This document shows positions 23,991 to 36,780 of a stretch of DNA of 64,000 bases, in pieces. The stretch's first letter is position 1. Each line of letters opens with the position of its first letter. The position numbers were made by a program, and so were the translations under genes. The stretch comes from Sycobia sp. Sy_11 (lineage: Eukaryota; Arthropoda; Insecta; Hymenoptera; Epichrysomallidae): contig JACCIC010000037.1 of the NCBI GenBank assembly GCA_018907035.1, forward strand, positions 1,171,501 through 1,235,500. The letters run 5' to 3'. The notes beneath the pieces are model-generated. The model was given only the letters and a program-made list of their open reading frames with translations. It made no database searches and was not told where the DNA came from.

Positions 23991-26900
23991 ATCAAAATTG
24001 AAAAGGCTGAGGGCAGCAAAATATTCAGTGTCGGATTTTTAATTCCGAATTTCAATTTTTTTCATATTCCTGTGATGACAGAATTTATCCCTGCTGGAAA
24101 AAATAAAATAATTGGAAATAATTCTAGTACACCAAACTAACTTTGAACTTGTAAATATTATAAGTAAATCTTACTGAATATGCAGATATATAAAATAAAG
24201 TAAACACGAGCGACTGGAAGCTGTTTCCAATTTTATTTCCAATCCACCCACACCTTATATTCATAGCTCTTGAATAGATAAAAATTGTTCATACATGTAA
24301 GGGAGTTCATGCATGAATTTAAAATTCATAAATGTGTTAGCCTCTAAAATTCATAAAAAGTAGTCATAAACATTAATTTATTATTTATTATCTTTTACAA
24401 TCATTTTGTTTGACCAGGAGATGCTCACATATGTGGATGATCGAACTGGATTGGGCAAGGGGCATCTGATTATTTCTAAAATAAGTCCTGTACAGTTTAT
24501 TCGTATACGTGTCATTATTGTCAATTAAAGTTGAGCTAAGTTGACTTTTTTACAATTTTAACTAACTGATCTTCAATAATCGTAAATTAATTGAAAATTA
24601 TTAAAATAAACTATACATTTGAACCTATAGTATCATTAAAAAATTTTTTGCTTGAAATATCATTCTTTCTTTGATTTGTGCGTTCAAATAAAGAATTTTA
24701 AGTAAATATATTCATCTCAATATCCGCAATATATCCAATTTAATTACTAATTGTATGTAATAAATAATCATGTCTTCAGCAAGAAAAATGGCTCGAGCAT
24801 TAAGAGAATTTAACTTTAAAAGGCTTATTTTGGAGCTTCTATGTGAGCCTTTCCTTTTGAGTTTAATTAGTTAAAGTAATTTGAAGTAAATCTTAATAAT
24901 AATAAGTAACTTTTAAGTAAGTCTTATAACATTATATGATTTGGACAATGAATGAGAATTATATCTGAAAAAATAAAAATATCCCGGAATCTTTAACATT
25001 AAAAGTCGTCTAATATTTTTTTTATCTTACTTATAATATTTCATAGTATATAATTTTACTATATTTATAGTATTTTCGTATTTGCAGTTTTAGAACTAAT
25101 TGATTACGAGATTTACATATAACAAGCAGTCGTCATAAAAATATAACGTTCCAAATGATTTATCGCCTTTTTATATATTTGTAAATATTTGTTATTAATA
25201 TAAATAAATTTATGCAAAAATGACATTTTCAATATAGCACCTCCTTTAATCTTTTTTTCGAGTGGTAAATAAAAACTTTTCAAAATACTAAGAAAATTTT
25301 GAAATATGCATACCTCAAAGGTAAATCGTAATAAATGGTAATTAGTTTTTAACTATTTTTAACTAATTATATATTAGTTTAAATATTAAACAAGCTTCAG
25401 TACCTCATTCTATAAGTAAAACTATATAGTAATTACCTATACTTGGACTTTAACTTTACTTATACTTATACTTACCTAACTAATACATCTACTTTGTTTA
25501 TGTTAATGCAAGTGTAAAAAAGGATATCGAGCCATGCGAAGAAAATTCTTAAGATCGTAATAGAAGTAGTATAAAGCACTGAAACATGGATAGCTTGAAT
25601 GTAAGCTATCAGACGAAAAAATATTATTAATGTCAGTTGTTAAAATTAGTTTAGTTTTTCATTTTATATTTATATTATACAGTTTTTATAAATTTTTATA
25701 ATAGATCGCATATATTATATTATATTACTTGATATTATTAACCGTTATTATATAATATCTTTGTTAATAATTATGATTTATAGATAATACATATAATCAA
25801 ATTATTTCGTTATTACATATCGAAATCGTGATTTAATAGTTTAGGTGCCATTAATGCGTTATATTTAATAATTATATTGTTCTAAATTTATATTAAGAAA
25901 ATCCAGTAACATATAGAAATGTAGGTATATAGTGTCAGTTAATTAAATATTTTCCAAAAGCGCAAACAATTGTGTTTATTTTACAATTATTAAAACAAAA
26001 GTTTATAATTGCAATCATTCATTGCTAAATGAATAATGAAAGTTTAAAGGATCCCTCGAGGAATTTCAGATTATCAATGCTGTGAAGGTTATCAGTGCTG
26101 TGACTCTGTCTTTTCCTATTGGCAAGTTATGCTTTAAGGAAAATATGGATACTATTTTTCAAAGCTTTAAGTCGTGCTTCAAAATAAGTATGACGAAATA
26201 CCATTTTTTGCCTGGTGTAAAGAATAAATTCAGATCAAGCGGTGCCGTGACCGGAAAACCATGAGGTTCTCGAAAGCTGTCGATCTGAAACGTCTGCTTT
26301 ATTTTAGAACAATTTAGGAATTTTGAATGAGAAATTTTTATCAAAAGTCTATATAAACATCGAAACTAATAGCTAAAATTGATTTAATAGTCATTTTTTG
26401 TTCTAATAATAATTAAAAATATTTGTTTTAATAATAATTTAAAACAAAGCATCTATATCCGGGCCAATAAGGTTGCGAGGCGAAATTCTCGATAGTCGAG
26501 GGAAGGCGAGCTTATAAATGCTCGAATGCGTGCACTTACGATTCATTGTATTATTGGTTCTTCTATGAGGTGCATTTGTAGTAGCTTCAAAATAATTAAA
26601 GATTGTTATAGAATTAATAGTTTATTTTGTTGTTATTTTTTTGTTAAATTTATTCTATTTAATCCTATTTAATTGGTTGATTATAAGTTACGAAGTATGA
26701 AAGAATACATTTAAAGAATTAGTCAATTTAGATTAACTGTAAAATTGTCTGTGAAAATGTTATGACAATCGAAAAAGCTGTTACAATGTAAAAAATTCTT
26801 ATTTTGCGAAACGAGTAAAATATTTTTTTATTATCAATAGTACTTAAATATATTTTACTAACTATTTAAACGGGTGTTTGTAACGCTTATAATCAAACTT

Positions 26901-27840
26901 AAATTAAAAAATGTTAAGCAATTTAGCTATTTATTTTAAGTAATATAAAGAAATATTTATATGCTGCTAAAAAGTAGAGCGCTTAAAAAAAGTTTTTTCT
27001 TTAAAAATGACATGACTACTAAAAGCTAATATTTTTACGTAAAACTTAACGATTTTTTTCGTCGTAAACGATCGACTATTAGATCAAAGTTACAAAAATA
27101 GAAAATTAACCAAGAAACTTGATATTTGCAATCATTTTTTCTATGCATATAAAAATTTTTATGCGTTCCATACCTCGAGTACTCATTATACAATTTGCAT
27201 TCTGTAACAAAATATGAAACTTTGATCCTTTCAATAGATGGATTGGTAAAGAATTTACGACTAATCTTGGATATTGAGAAATTGATGTAATAATGTATTG
27301 CATTTTAATATAAACATAATTTTAAAATGTTGGACGTGTGCATGTCAAATCATGGAAATAAATAAAATTACTATTAAAATATGTTACGAGAAAATGCTTT
27401 AACAAAAGTATCTGATTCATTCACGTTTAAATATCGAAAATTTATTTATAACGTTCTTCCATTACGTTAGTCTGAATCAATAAAGAATCTTGAAAATTAT
27501 AAAACCTATGAAAATGATAATCTCTATTTGAGAATAATAGAAATAATAATTTTACAATTTAAATTTATTTTTAATCGAAAATGTTTTAATTAATGAACAA
27601 GTTATTATTCTTTATGAATGCATTAGACAAAAATATTCTAAATATCCCAATGAAATAATAAAAGTCTTGAATTTCAATTGGAATTCTATACTTTGAATAT
27701 TCATATAAAATTTGCAATTTCATGCTTATTTGCAATTTTCAAAAGTAACTACGCAAGTTAGGTCCGACCAAAGAGACTCCATAAATGCGCCTGAATCTTT
27801 CAATGCAGCCACGAAACCGCTGATGTGGCGATAGCAAGGA
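23991..27840. other. AT-rich noncoding stretch, no gene seen
   Basis: Only short chance-like frames. About 26040-26290 is somewhat higher in complexity and includes an 18-base near-direct repeat (TTATCA-x-TGCTGTGA), with overlapping short frames on both strands. I cannot assign it. Confidence 0.55.
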
Positions 27841-28153
27841 TGTAAATCTGCTGCTCGATAATCGCGTTTCCATTCTTCTCGTTCGCTCTCTCTCTCTCTT
27901 TCTGTCTCTCTCCGTAGCTTGCTTTCTCTGCCTCTCTCTGTTTGCAGCATTGTCTCCTCACTTGAATCGGAGCTTCGAGTTCAAGCAAATCATTGCATGC
28001 TCATTAGCTTATGTGCTCGTATATAGCGGACCGACTTGGCTTTGTGCGTCAGTGTAGCGCGCGTTATCTCAACACAGTAGACTGTACAGAGCACGGTGAG
28101 CGAATCAATATATACACGTAAAGCGGAACATGCGGTCTTTTACTGCGCAGAGG

Positions 28154-28202
<49 letters not shown>

Positions 28203-28345
28203 TGGCAGAAAGGAAGCATTATTGCCTTGGTCAACATGTTAGCACGTTGCACTTCCTTTTGTGAAACACGTGCTTTTATATACGCGCTATTCGGTAAGTA
28301 CATTGCTCGCCAGCTTGTGCAGTCGCGTATAGCACATATCTCATA
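27841..28345. other. Island bounded by opposed (TC)n and (GA)n tracts
   Basis: A pyrimidine-rich tract (27886-27942, mostly TC) and a (GA)n tract (28158-28199) lie about 215 bases apart and are reverse complements of each other, so they could pair. Between them is GC-richer unique sequence. Minus-strand open frames crossing it (27726-27950, 28064-28471) are Arg/Glu- or Ser/Leu-repeat artefacts of the microsatellites. Confidence 0.45.
28158..28199. repeat. (GA)n microsatellite
   Basis: GA dinucleotide run of about 40 bases ending in a GGGG run. Confidence 0.97.
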
Positions 28346-31300
28346 AATGCATACAGGCAAATCTACAAAAGTAAATTTATGACGTCGAAGACGTTGAATT
28401 TTTGTACAGTTAGCACCCGAAACGAGATAAAAAATTAATATAAGCATTGACTTAATTGAGCTGATTTTCAACTTAAATCAAAGGATATATTCTATTTGAA
28501 TGGCAATATTGGAAATATGCCTATCCACATAGTATTCTATCCTTTAACTATTCTACCCTTCAACTATTCCGTCCCCCTATAACCGACCTTAGGTTTGTCA
28601 CTAATGTCCTTCACAAGGATAATGGCCTTTGTTGTAATCATCTAAATGTTATTCAGTCATAACTAATATTCCCATTTGACGCGCAGCATAAATTCCATAA
28701 GGTAATGTAATCGCGTAATGTTTATGATGGACAGTCGTAAATAGCTCACGTTCATTGTTTAATCATTGCTGCGAATGTTAATTGAAATTGAACGTGTGAC
28801 GACGTCTGGGTGGATCTGTAAATTATGTAAAAGCGAAGTTTTGATATTTATGTTAGATTATATATCTAGAAAAGTCCACGCTTATGGTAGAATTCATGAC
28901 TACAAATACATCTGTTTATATTTGTAGAATTTTTAAGTGAAAAGTCCAATATTGTGTCAGACATCATAATGAAGATGGCTTCATGAAAGATTAAAGAATA
29001 TTTGCTATTAAAGTGTTCATGTCACTGTTGGTACATTACTACTATAATTATGATTATTGATTGTCTATAGATTTTATATAATTATTCTAGACAGAAATAC
29101 GCGCATCTACTATTCTTTTATATGTATAATGTTTTACATATATAACGGTTAAGGATTTGTTAAAATCTTGAATATTTAAAATTCTTAACTTCTAGTAAAT
29201 AATAAGAATTCCATAATTACTTAATGCAAAAATGAATGCCGTTGAACTCTACTGTGATAACTTTACAATTATTACAGGTTTATGGTGCTATTTATATAAT
29301 AATTGCTAATATACAGCATTATTTTAGATTTTTTTAGAATCTGCAATGTAAGAAAATGTAGTAAGTGTATTAATATGTATCGTAACTCATAGTAAATAAT
29401 TTATTTAATATTTATCCAAAAAAGGTATATTAAACATATGGATAAATATTTAATAACGGTGCTCAACGTCTCTGTAAATTTTATACTATTACTACAGTAA
29501 CTATTCTGGTCACGCGAGTTTTCGTCGGAGTGAGAAAAGCGCTGTACTTCATATATTTCATTGAAGAATACGACCAGAAAAAACTAACCCGACAGTTCAG
29601 TAATTACAAAGACTCCTGTAATATATAATGGGTTCTTAGCAATAAATAACAATAGAATAGGATATCCAACGTCTGCCATTCATAATCGTAATTTTTTATG
29701 GAAATTAAACAGTAAATTCTGAATAAAAAGCTCCATTAACGTAGTTTTATGTCATCAGCAGTTTGGAAAATAAAAGAAACTTTTAAGCGAAATGTAACTT
29801 CGTGTAACAGCCGGTAAAATACAATGTGAATTTATATAATTCCATATATAAAATCTCCAATAATTATTGAATCGAAAATATCCATTGATTTTATTTATGA
29901 ATGCTGTTAAAAGTAGAAATAAAAATGTATATTCAAGCATCTTAAATCATAAAATTATTTGTCAAGCTCGCATAGAAATATAAAAAATATTACTATCTTA
30001 CGCTCTGACGACCGAACCCGATGAATTTTTTTTGTTGATTCAATATGTTTGTCTTTATCACGATGTGCGTCCCAGGCATGCAAAAGGGGATAAACTCTAA
30101 CGTTGGCTACAATCGGTTTCATCTGAAGATGCCTATGGATTACATAGATAATTTTAGATTCGTTAAGGAAACACTAATGATACGGAGTTTTACATTTACA
30201 TTATACATATACATTCAGGAGTAAGGTATATGTTTCCAATAACCATACATCCTTGTTATAACTTCATACATTCTATTATTTAATTTTTATACATATTTCA
30301 ACGAAGTACAAATTGAAACATAAATCATCCATGCACGCGATGATCAACCACGTTATCTTCTATTTTTTACAATACATTTTTTACAATAGTAAAATGTACA
30401 TTAAAAATCAACGCTCAAGACTTACAGTCCAATCACAGTAGTAAATCATGAATTTTTAAGAATAAAAATATTACGTAAACTTTATCATATTTAGAAAATT
30501 CTATATTTGTGAAATTTTCTAATTATGTCATTGTAATTCAACTAAGGTGTAAGTTCTCATTTATGCAAGGCAATATTAAATTGTTTAAATAATTCTATGA
30601 TTATGTATGTAAATAATTTTTTATCCATTTAGAACCTGAGGAAGATTCTTTAACAGGACAATATCTTATCGTATAAACACGAAAATAATGAAATATTTAC
30701 TTTGGAGCACAAGAAAACTTAATTACCTAAATAAATAAAATTTCATTTATTTCAAATATGAATTAGAATTTAAAATATTTCGATACTACACTCAGTGCAT
30801 ATTTGCTGTTATTGTATAATAGCATAAATCCATAATTTAATTCTACTGAATTTGCACGACGGTACTTTTTCAATGTTTTTCAGGATTAAATTTTAGAATG
30901 CCTAACGATGACTACAAATCTCAAGAACGATTGGTACTTTTGAACTAAAAATTGGATTTGAGAAGTGTCTTTCAAAGAATTTTTTCTTTCCAGCAGTAGT
31001 TATCAAGTTCAAAGTTGATTTGTAGTGTATGACAAAATTTTTTACAAATAATACAAATTTTACAAATAATATTTTATGTTGAAAATTCTTATATTTTCTC
31101 TTTTGTTTAATCAGCTTTCAAAAAAATAACAGCGTGTTATTTCTATATTTTTCTGAATAGATAGGTCTTTAAAATTTCTTGTTCTGGACTAATGCTCGCA
31201 TACAAGAGATTCAAATAAGAATGCAGAGATTTCCTTGTGATATCCTCGAACAATAACGAAGAGAGTCCATCAAATCTGAACTTTTCTCAAATAAACGTAA

Positions 31301-34140
31301 TGTTGTTCCTTTGCCAAAAGAAGAAAACGAAAATACGAGAGTAAGAAGAGAGTTCGGCTTTTCTAATATTTCCCTGGAAAACACTCGAGCGATAGAGAAT
31401 CTGCAAGCCATTTTCTTAAAAGTTTCTTTATATTTTTTAAACTTGGTGAACAATAGGGTAATCAAGTACAGTTTTATTCTCAATGAAAATAAATGTTTAT
31501 TAGTTATTATTAAAGGATTAAATTGATTCTACATTTTTTTAAACTATCGAAAATGACTCCTTAAGATTGCGTACCGAGATTACTTCTATTCATTCGAACC
31601 GATTCTCTCGTAATCATTCCCACGTGTTTCATTGAATTTTACTTCTACACTTAGATCTTTCCAAAGATTTGCAAAAAGCCGCTTAAACATTTTCTTGCAC
31701 AATTAGTTCGAAACGCGAAACGTGCGCAGTCTTATAAAAAGGAACATGGAGTAGTCGTTTAATGGCTTTCGTATATATATATAGGGAAACGCAATTAAAC
31801 GCGATAAATTATACATCGACAAACTTTAATCCTCCTCCAATAAGCGACAAAAGTTTAGTCAACTTCTCGTGAAATGTATGAGCCGCGAAAGAGTGCGGAA
31901 CAACGCAGTTTAAATTCCCTTTTATTAAATGTCGTTACTTTTACCAAAGTGTCCACCGGTGTAACATACCATAACGAGGAAAGTTTAAACTAGTCAAAAC
32001 TCGAGTTCTCGCGATTATTCATACTTAACTGTATACAAATTTCCATATTCGCATTTGTATTTTATGTCAATTTTGTAGTAAGAATAAATAAATGAATACG
32101 TAAAAATAATAACCAAAAAAAAATCATAACAAATGTCTCAATAATTGTAAGTGAATCGGAAGAGAGGTATTGTATTTATTGACATATGCTAATAATTGTG
32201 AATTTGTTTTTAATGATAATATTATGATAAAGAAAAATCACCTAAATAACAATAAAAGTTTTATTAGTATAACTCATTGCATAAACGGTACGAAGTATTT
32301 AATTGGCGATAATTATGTTCTACTTTGTTCTTCTTTTATTCGCAAATTAGTTGAATTATTGAAGAGTTTCGGGTGTTCATTAATAAAATAACGTATGCGA
32401 AAAAAAGATCAATTTCAATTACGAATGAAAGGAAATAGAGATAATAAAAGACTAATTTATTCACACGTAAAACAATCTATCAATAATTTTTTTACATTAT
32501 ATATATTAACATTAAAATATATTACATTTGACATTATAATAGATTTAAGAGAATTCTTGATGACCTTTCGCAGAAATAATTTGTACGTATACAGTACAAT
32601 ATTTTTTTTTTGATTACGTACAAAGTACAATGTCAAATTTTTTAAATTCCTGAAATTTCAATTTCTTTTCAATCACTTCCAGGATTATTCTATTGTATAT
32701 TATATTTTATTACATGGTATTTTAATAAATATTATAAAATATGAATATTAATAAGTATTCACATATGATAATAAAAAAGATTTCAAATGTGTACTATTGG
32801 AAACAATAGTTCTCTATAAATATGTAGTTTGTGTTGAAATTTACTTAAAATAGATTTTTCTGGCTTTTGAATACAGTAACGACTAATAAACAAATTCGCT
32901 TTTAAGTAAAAAATGAATTAACACTTTTTATTGCAATATGACAATGAAAAATACATAATTGGGATTTTCTTTTAATTAATCCAGTTGCTTAAATTTATTA
33001 CATACCCTTTAAATTAATATAGACTGCTTCTCTATATTACATGGCTCTAATTATCAAAAATTTTTCATGATATGATTTTTTACATTATTTTGTTATAATT
33101 TTTCTCTTTGAATTTTTTATCGTCGTCATTTCCACTTGAGAAAATCTTCAAAATAAACTCGAACGAACACTGTACTCCGATACTAAATGCGCCTTCGACC
33201 TTCGGAAAATCCTAACATAATTTTAGCAGGCTTGAATCTATATTTTATGTGAAAAAGAAACATATTTTTCTCTAACGTAGACGAACAAAAAAATTATTTA
33301 TTTCCACTTTCTATACTCGCTTAATATACTCTAAGAATTGTTAAAGAAGAATTATTTAGTTATATTAATAGAATACAATTTTGTAATTATAGATTTTATG
33401 TAAAGTCTTTAAGGTACTTAAATGAGGTTTTCTATATTTTATTGTAAATTTGTAGAAAAATATTTGTCTTATGAGGGTCAAATGTTTGGTTAGTTAGGTC
33501 CTGTTCAAAATATTTGCATTCATTGTTATGTATTTTGGACATTGCCAAAGGATATGCTTTAAATCTTGTAAATATTGAATTTAAAATTTTTTTAACAAAT
33601 CTGTGAATGATATTTTGCAACAGTGATTCGGCAGTAACTTTGAAATCTCTTTTCTTGATTTAACTGATTTTTCATGACTGCTTGTGATGAAATCCAAGTA
33701 TATTTGTATTTTGTTTAGTTGTATGATAATTTGTGGAAATGGAATGTAATTTTATTTTCAATTTCATAAGTCTATATGAATTATTTTACTTTATATTTTC
33801 TGATTTTTTTAATGATGATATTATATGGGCATTGAGTTTGTAAAAATAATGTAATTGTAATGTCGACATATTAGTATATTTTTGGAAATACACAAAAGGG
33901 CAATAGACGCGTTCGTAATAGCAGAACCTGAATTCTATTTATTTTGACTAATTTTGTTAGCAAATGACAAATAATGGAGCTTTTTACATACCATTTATCG
34001 ATTTTTTAGATTTACCTCTAGCTATATATATATTTATTGGTATTGATCTTTTTGGTACTAAAATGATATAATAAATGATATATAATAAAAACGACGAATT
34101 TTATATAATAAAATATCATACTAACATAAAAATAGAAAGT
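28346..34140. other. Long AT-rich stretch, no gene seen
   Basis: No coding frame with family resemblance. Noted within it are a higher-complexity patch at about 28560-28810 with several homeodomain-like words (TTAATCATT, GTAATCGCGTAATG, TTTATGATGG), a long imperfect hairpin at 29401-29456, and a moderately complex patch at about 31560-32010. The rest is filler. Confidence 0.55.
29401..29456. repeat. Inverted repeat / hairpin, 18-base arms
   Basis: The left arm at 29401-29418 (TTATTTAATATTTATCCA) and right arm at 29439-29456 are reverse complements with one mismatch, enclosing a loop of about 20 bases. The flanks add no further pairing. It could be a remnant of a small inverted-repeat element or a structured RNA; the sequence does not decide. 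Confidence 0.75.
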
Positions 34141-34345
34141 AATTAGAAATTATAATTTCTGCATGCTTCCTACGTGTGCTGACAGAGTTATTGTCGTTAT
34201 AAGGCCGCCAAAGTGAAGTTTACAGATCGTGTGTGGTGCAGCCGCTCCGAGTATCGCTGCATTGCTGATACAAGATCCATAAACTTTTATGAACATTTGT
34301 TTATTGCATGGCCACGCTTTATTTTCTATTGTTTTTATGTCAAAC
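34141..34345. other. Candidate conserved regulatory element
   Basis: A compact unique block in AT-rich DNA. It contains, within about 60 bases, CCATAAA (34277-34283) and TTTTATG (Hox/Caudal-type words), TTTGTTTATTG (forkhead-type), and near 34330 CTATTGTTTT (SOX-type). GC-richer unique sequence with CGCTCCGAGTATCGC precedes them. A minus-strand 65-codon frame spans it with no domain. Enhancer function is inference. Confidence 0.4.
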
Positions 34346-34820
34346 ACATATTCGTAATATTTAATTTCAAGAATTTACGATCGTAAAAGAGTTCATGAAA
34401 ACGAACTTTATCGCTGTGATACCAACACAATTCTTTTACTTACATAGTTCAGGGATTGATTTCTGAACTTTCTTTAAACATTCATTACATTTTTGCAAAC
34501 GAATATTTCGTTCTGAGAATGATTTATGCTTGTGCATTGATTGATTGACAATTTGAATTAATAATCAATAATTTATGCTTATAATGTAATATAATACAAT
34601 AGAAAAAACATTATTGTATTACGAATGATTTCTATTACATAAAATAATCTCATATAAAATAATAGAATTGAAAATTATAATAATTATATTATATAGTTCT
34701 CGAGCCTTTGTCATTCTGATGAACGCTGGATTAAATGAAGCAATGAACTGTATAAAACAGAAATACCCTTGATTCGCAAATCACTCTCTATCGATCCATA
34801 TTTCACTGACTATGTATACA

Positions 34821-34824
<4 letters not shown>
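34346..34824. other. AT-rich noncoding stretch, no gene seen
   Basis: Nothing recognised. Confidence 0.6.

Positions 34825-34874
<50 letters not shown>
34825..34874. repeat. (AT)n microsatellite, first of a pair
   Basis: About 50 bases of alternating TA. Confidence 0.97.
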
Positions 34875-34878
<4 letters not shown>

Positions 34879-34905
34879 TATAAGCTTTAAAAAGCGCTGA
34901 AGCCA

Positions 34906-34906
<1 letters not shown>

Positions 34907-34970
<64 letters not shown>

Positions 34971-34981
34971 GTATATATATA
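34907..34981. repeat. (AT)n and (TATG)n microsatellite, second of a pair
   Basis: About 52 bases of alternating AT, then about four TATG units, then more AT. It is separated from the first array by only about 32 bases of unique sequence. Confidence 0.97.
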
Positions 34982-34984
34982 GTA

Positions 34985-35360
34985 CACACAGTGCAAAGCA
35001 GGCCAATCGATATCAGGCAGAGTGAGCCCTAATCTGGGCTGAGTAAAAGAAAAAGTTTTATATCCAGCGGGCCGGCTAAATCTTCTCTTTCCTACCGAAA
35101 TACAGAGCCTATGTATCGGTATAACGTCCCTCGCTTACGCCCCTACCGAATTGTCCCCTTATAGATGTCCGATGGACTGCCATACGCCGGCGTGTGGCGC
35201 GCGTCTCTTCTTGTCGCTATGTACGTACTGCATAGCTCTTGGGAAGTTTTTTTCCTCATCTCATCTTTCTTCGTTGTTCTCCGCCCTGGTCGGACGGTCG
35301 ACAACTTTTGAGATACAACCCATCGGGCCACTACACTTCTCAATTTAAAGTTTTGGCGCC
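34985..35360. other. GC-rich island, candidate regulatory DNA
   Basis: Unique, GC-richer DNA between the AT arrays and the long GA tract. It contains a small hairpin (AGCCC-TAATCT-GGGCT near 35025). Opposed open frames at 35143-35348 show no domain. Confidence 0.35.
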
Positions 35361-35413
35361 TCCTCCAGTTGATAGTAGATATATACTCGCTATTGTTCTA
35401 GACTAAATTAGGT

Positions 35414-35417
<4 letters not shown>

Positions 35418-35477
<60 letters not shown>
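35418..35477. repeat. (GA)n microsatellite within a long purine tract
   Basis: About 60 bases of perfect GA, continued by purine-rich sequence (GGGAGGGATGAGGAGGGG and similar) to about 35560. The minus-strand open frame 35398-35682 (Leu/Ser repeats) is an artefact of this tract. Confidence 0.97.
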
Positions 35478-35479
<2 letters not shown>

Positions 35480-35560
35480 AGAGAGTTAGACAGAGGGAAG
35501 GGAGCGGGAGGGATGAGGAGGGGAGGAAGAGGGAGGCAAAGAGCACGAACGAGTGCACAA

Positions 35561-36423
35561 GAAAGATATAGGTATAGATAGGGAGAGAAAGGGCACAGAA
35601 AACAAATAGGCACGGGGAGTAGAGCGATATATTTAATTAGTAGATACAAATCTGTGTTAAAAAAAAGTAAGAAACAAGGCACACAGAGAATCCAAAGATG
35701 AGATCGCGATTAATTAAATTTTCGAAAATATAAGTTTCATAATCTTCTATATTTTTTACAGAATATATATATATTACATTATTACTATTACAAATATATG
35801 TTTTACTTATGAATGATGGATGTAAATTAGATTTTTTATTTCAGATGTGCGAGCGTGTGAATCCTTCTATAATTTTTTTATCACTGTAAAAATAATAACG
35901 CTATTATGCATGTTCAAACAATCTTTTTGACAAGTCTATACAATGAACTTACAATTGTAATTAAAAAATTAATTACATTACTGGTGTAAGGGAACCATGT
36001 GTTCTAGACATAAAAATACATGGTACTTATGTAAATAAATTGTAAGTATCATTAGTTTAATCTGATAAGACAAAGGAATGTCTATTAATTTCTGTAAGAT
36101 TTAAGAGCTTACGTATTGTGGAAGATTTAATAGATCCACATTCAAGAATTTCTTCATCTCTCATAAGCGTAAAACTAATATCACCTACTTTTAGCACAAG
36201 ATATTGACCGTTACGTAAAGCGCTGCGTCATCAAAGTATTTTGGAAAAATGAGCGCATAATTAGAATAAAATGTTGCTTTGCTGAAAAGCAACATCGTAT
36301 ACTCTAAACTGTTGCCTTATTGCCAACAGCTTTTTAAAAGGGCTTTATTGTCATACTGAGCGGAATAGCCCGCTGTTGTGAAATGAGTAATATCACGATC
36401 GAGGAAAGAAAGAGGGGGTTAAA
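35561..36423. other. Noncoding stretch with twin hairpins
   Basis: AT-rich, no gene seen. At 36271-36295 a 10-base perfect stem (ATGTTGCTTT) has a loop of about five bases, and at 36309-36329 a second, shorter stem (CTGTTG / CAACAG) follows. Confidence 0.55.
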
Positions 36424-36480
36424 AAGAAGAAGGAGAAGAAGAAGAAGAAGAAGAAGAAGAAGAAGAAGAAGAAGAGAAGA
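36424..36480. repeat. (GAA)n microsatellite
   Basis: About 57 bases of nearly perfect AGA/GAA triplets inside a pure-purine run. Confidence 0.97.
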
Positions 36481-36650
36481 AGTACTAGTAATAAGCAAAG
36501 AAGGAAAGCTGGGTAATGATATATAATACGGACGCGATATCGCAGGATTAACGTGGGATGTTTTGTACCATTGAGAACTTCAGCCGTACTTAGCCTTCAT
36601 TATTCCATTCATGAATGGCGTATGGACTCTCTCGTACCGCAGATCTTATA

Positions 36651-36658
<8 letters not shown>

Positions 36659-36703
<45 letters not shown>
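36659..36703. repeat. (TA)n microsatellite
   Basis: About 45 bases of alternating TA. Confidence 0.97.
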
Positions 36704-36705
<2 letters not shown>

Positions 36706-36753
36706 ACACTTTAACTACATATGTTCTACTCAAGCACTCATATGAGTGCGTAA

Positions 36754-36780
36754 CAGAGAGAGAGAGAGAGATAGAGAGAG
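36754..36780. repeat. (GA)n microsatellite
   Basis: About 27 bases of GA with one interruption. Confidence 0.93.

Noticed and set aside
24770..24874. 34-codon small open frame starting MSSARKMARALREF
   Set aside because: Peptide looks plausible, but nothing around it (promoter, conservation, splice sites) supports translation.
26082..26344. Overlapping 60-codon frames on both strands
   Set aside because: Mutually overlapping frames without domain or splice signals; at most a conserved noncoding patch.
28064..28471. 135-codon minus-strand open frame
   Set aside because: A long Ser-Leu repeat encoded by the (GA)n tract makes up its middle; the rest has no family resemblance.
35398..35682. 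94-codon minus-strand open frame
   Set aside because: Encoded by the long GA purine tract; artefact.
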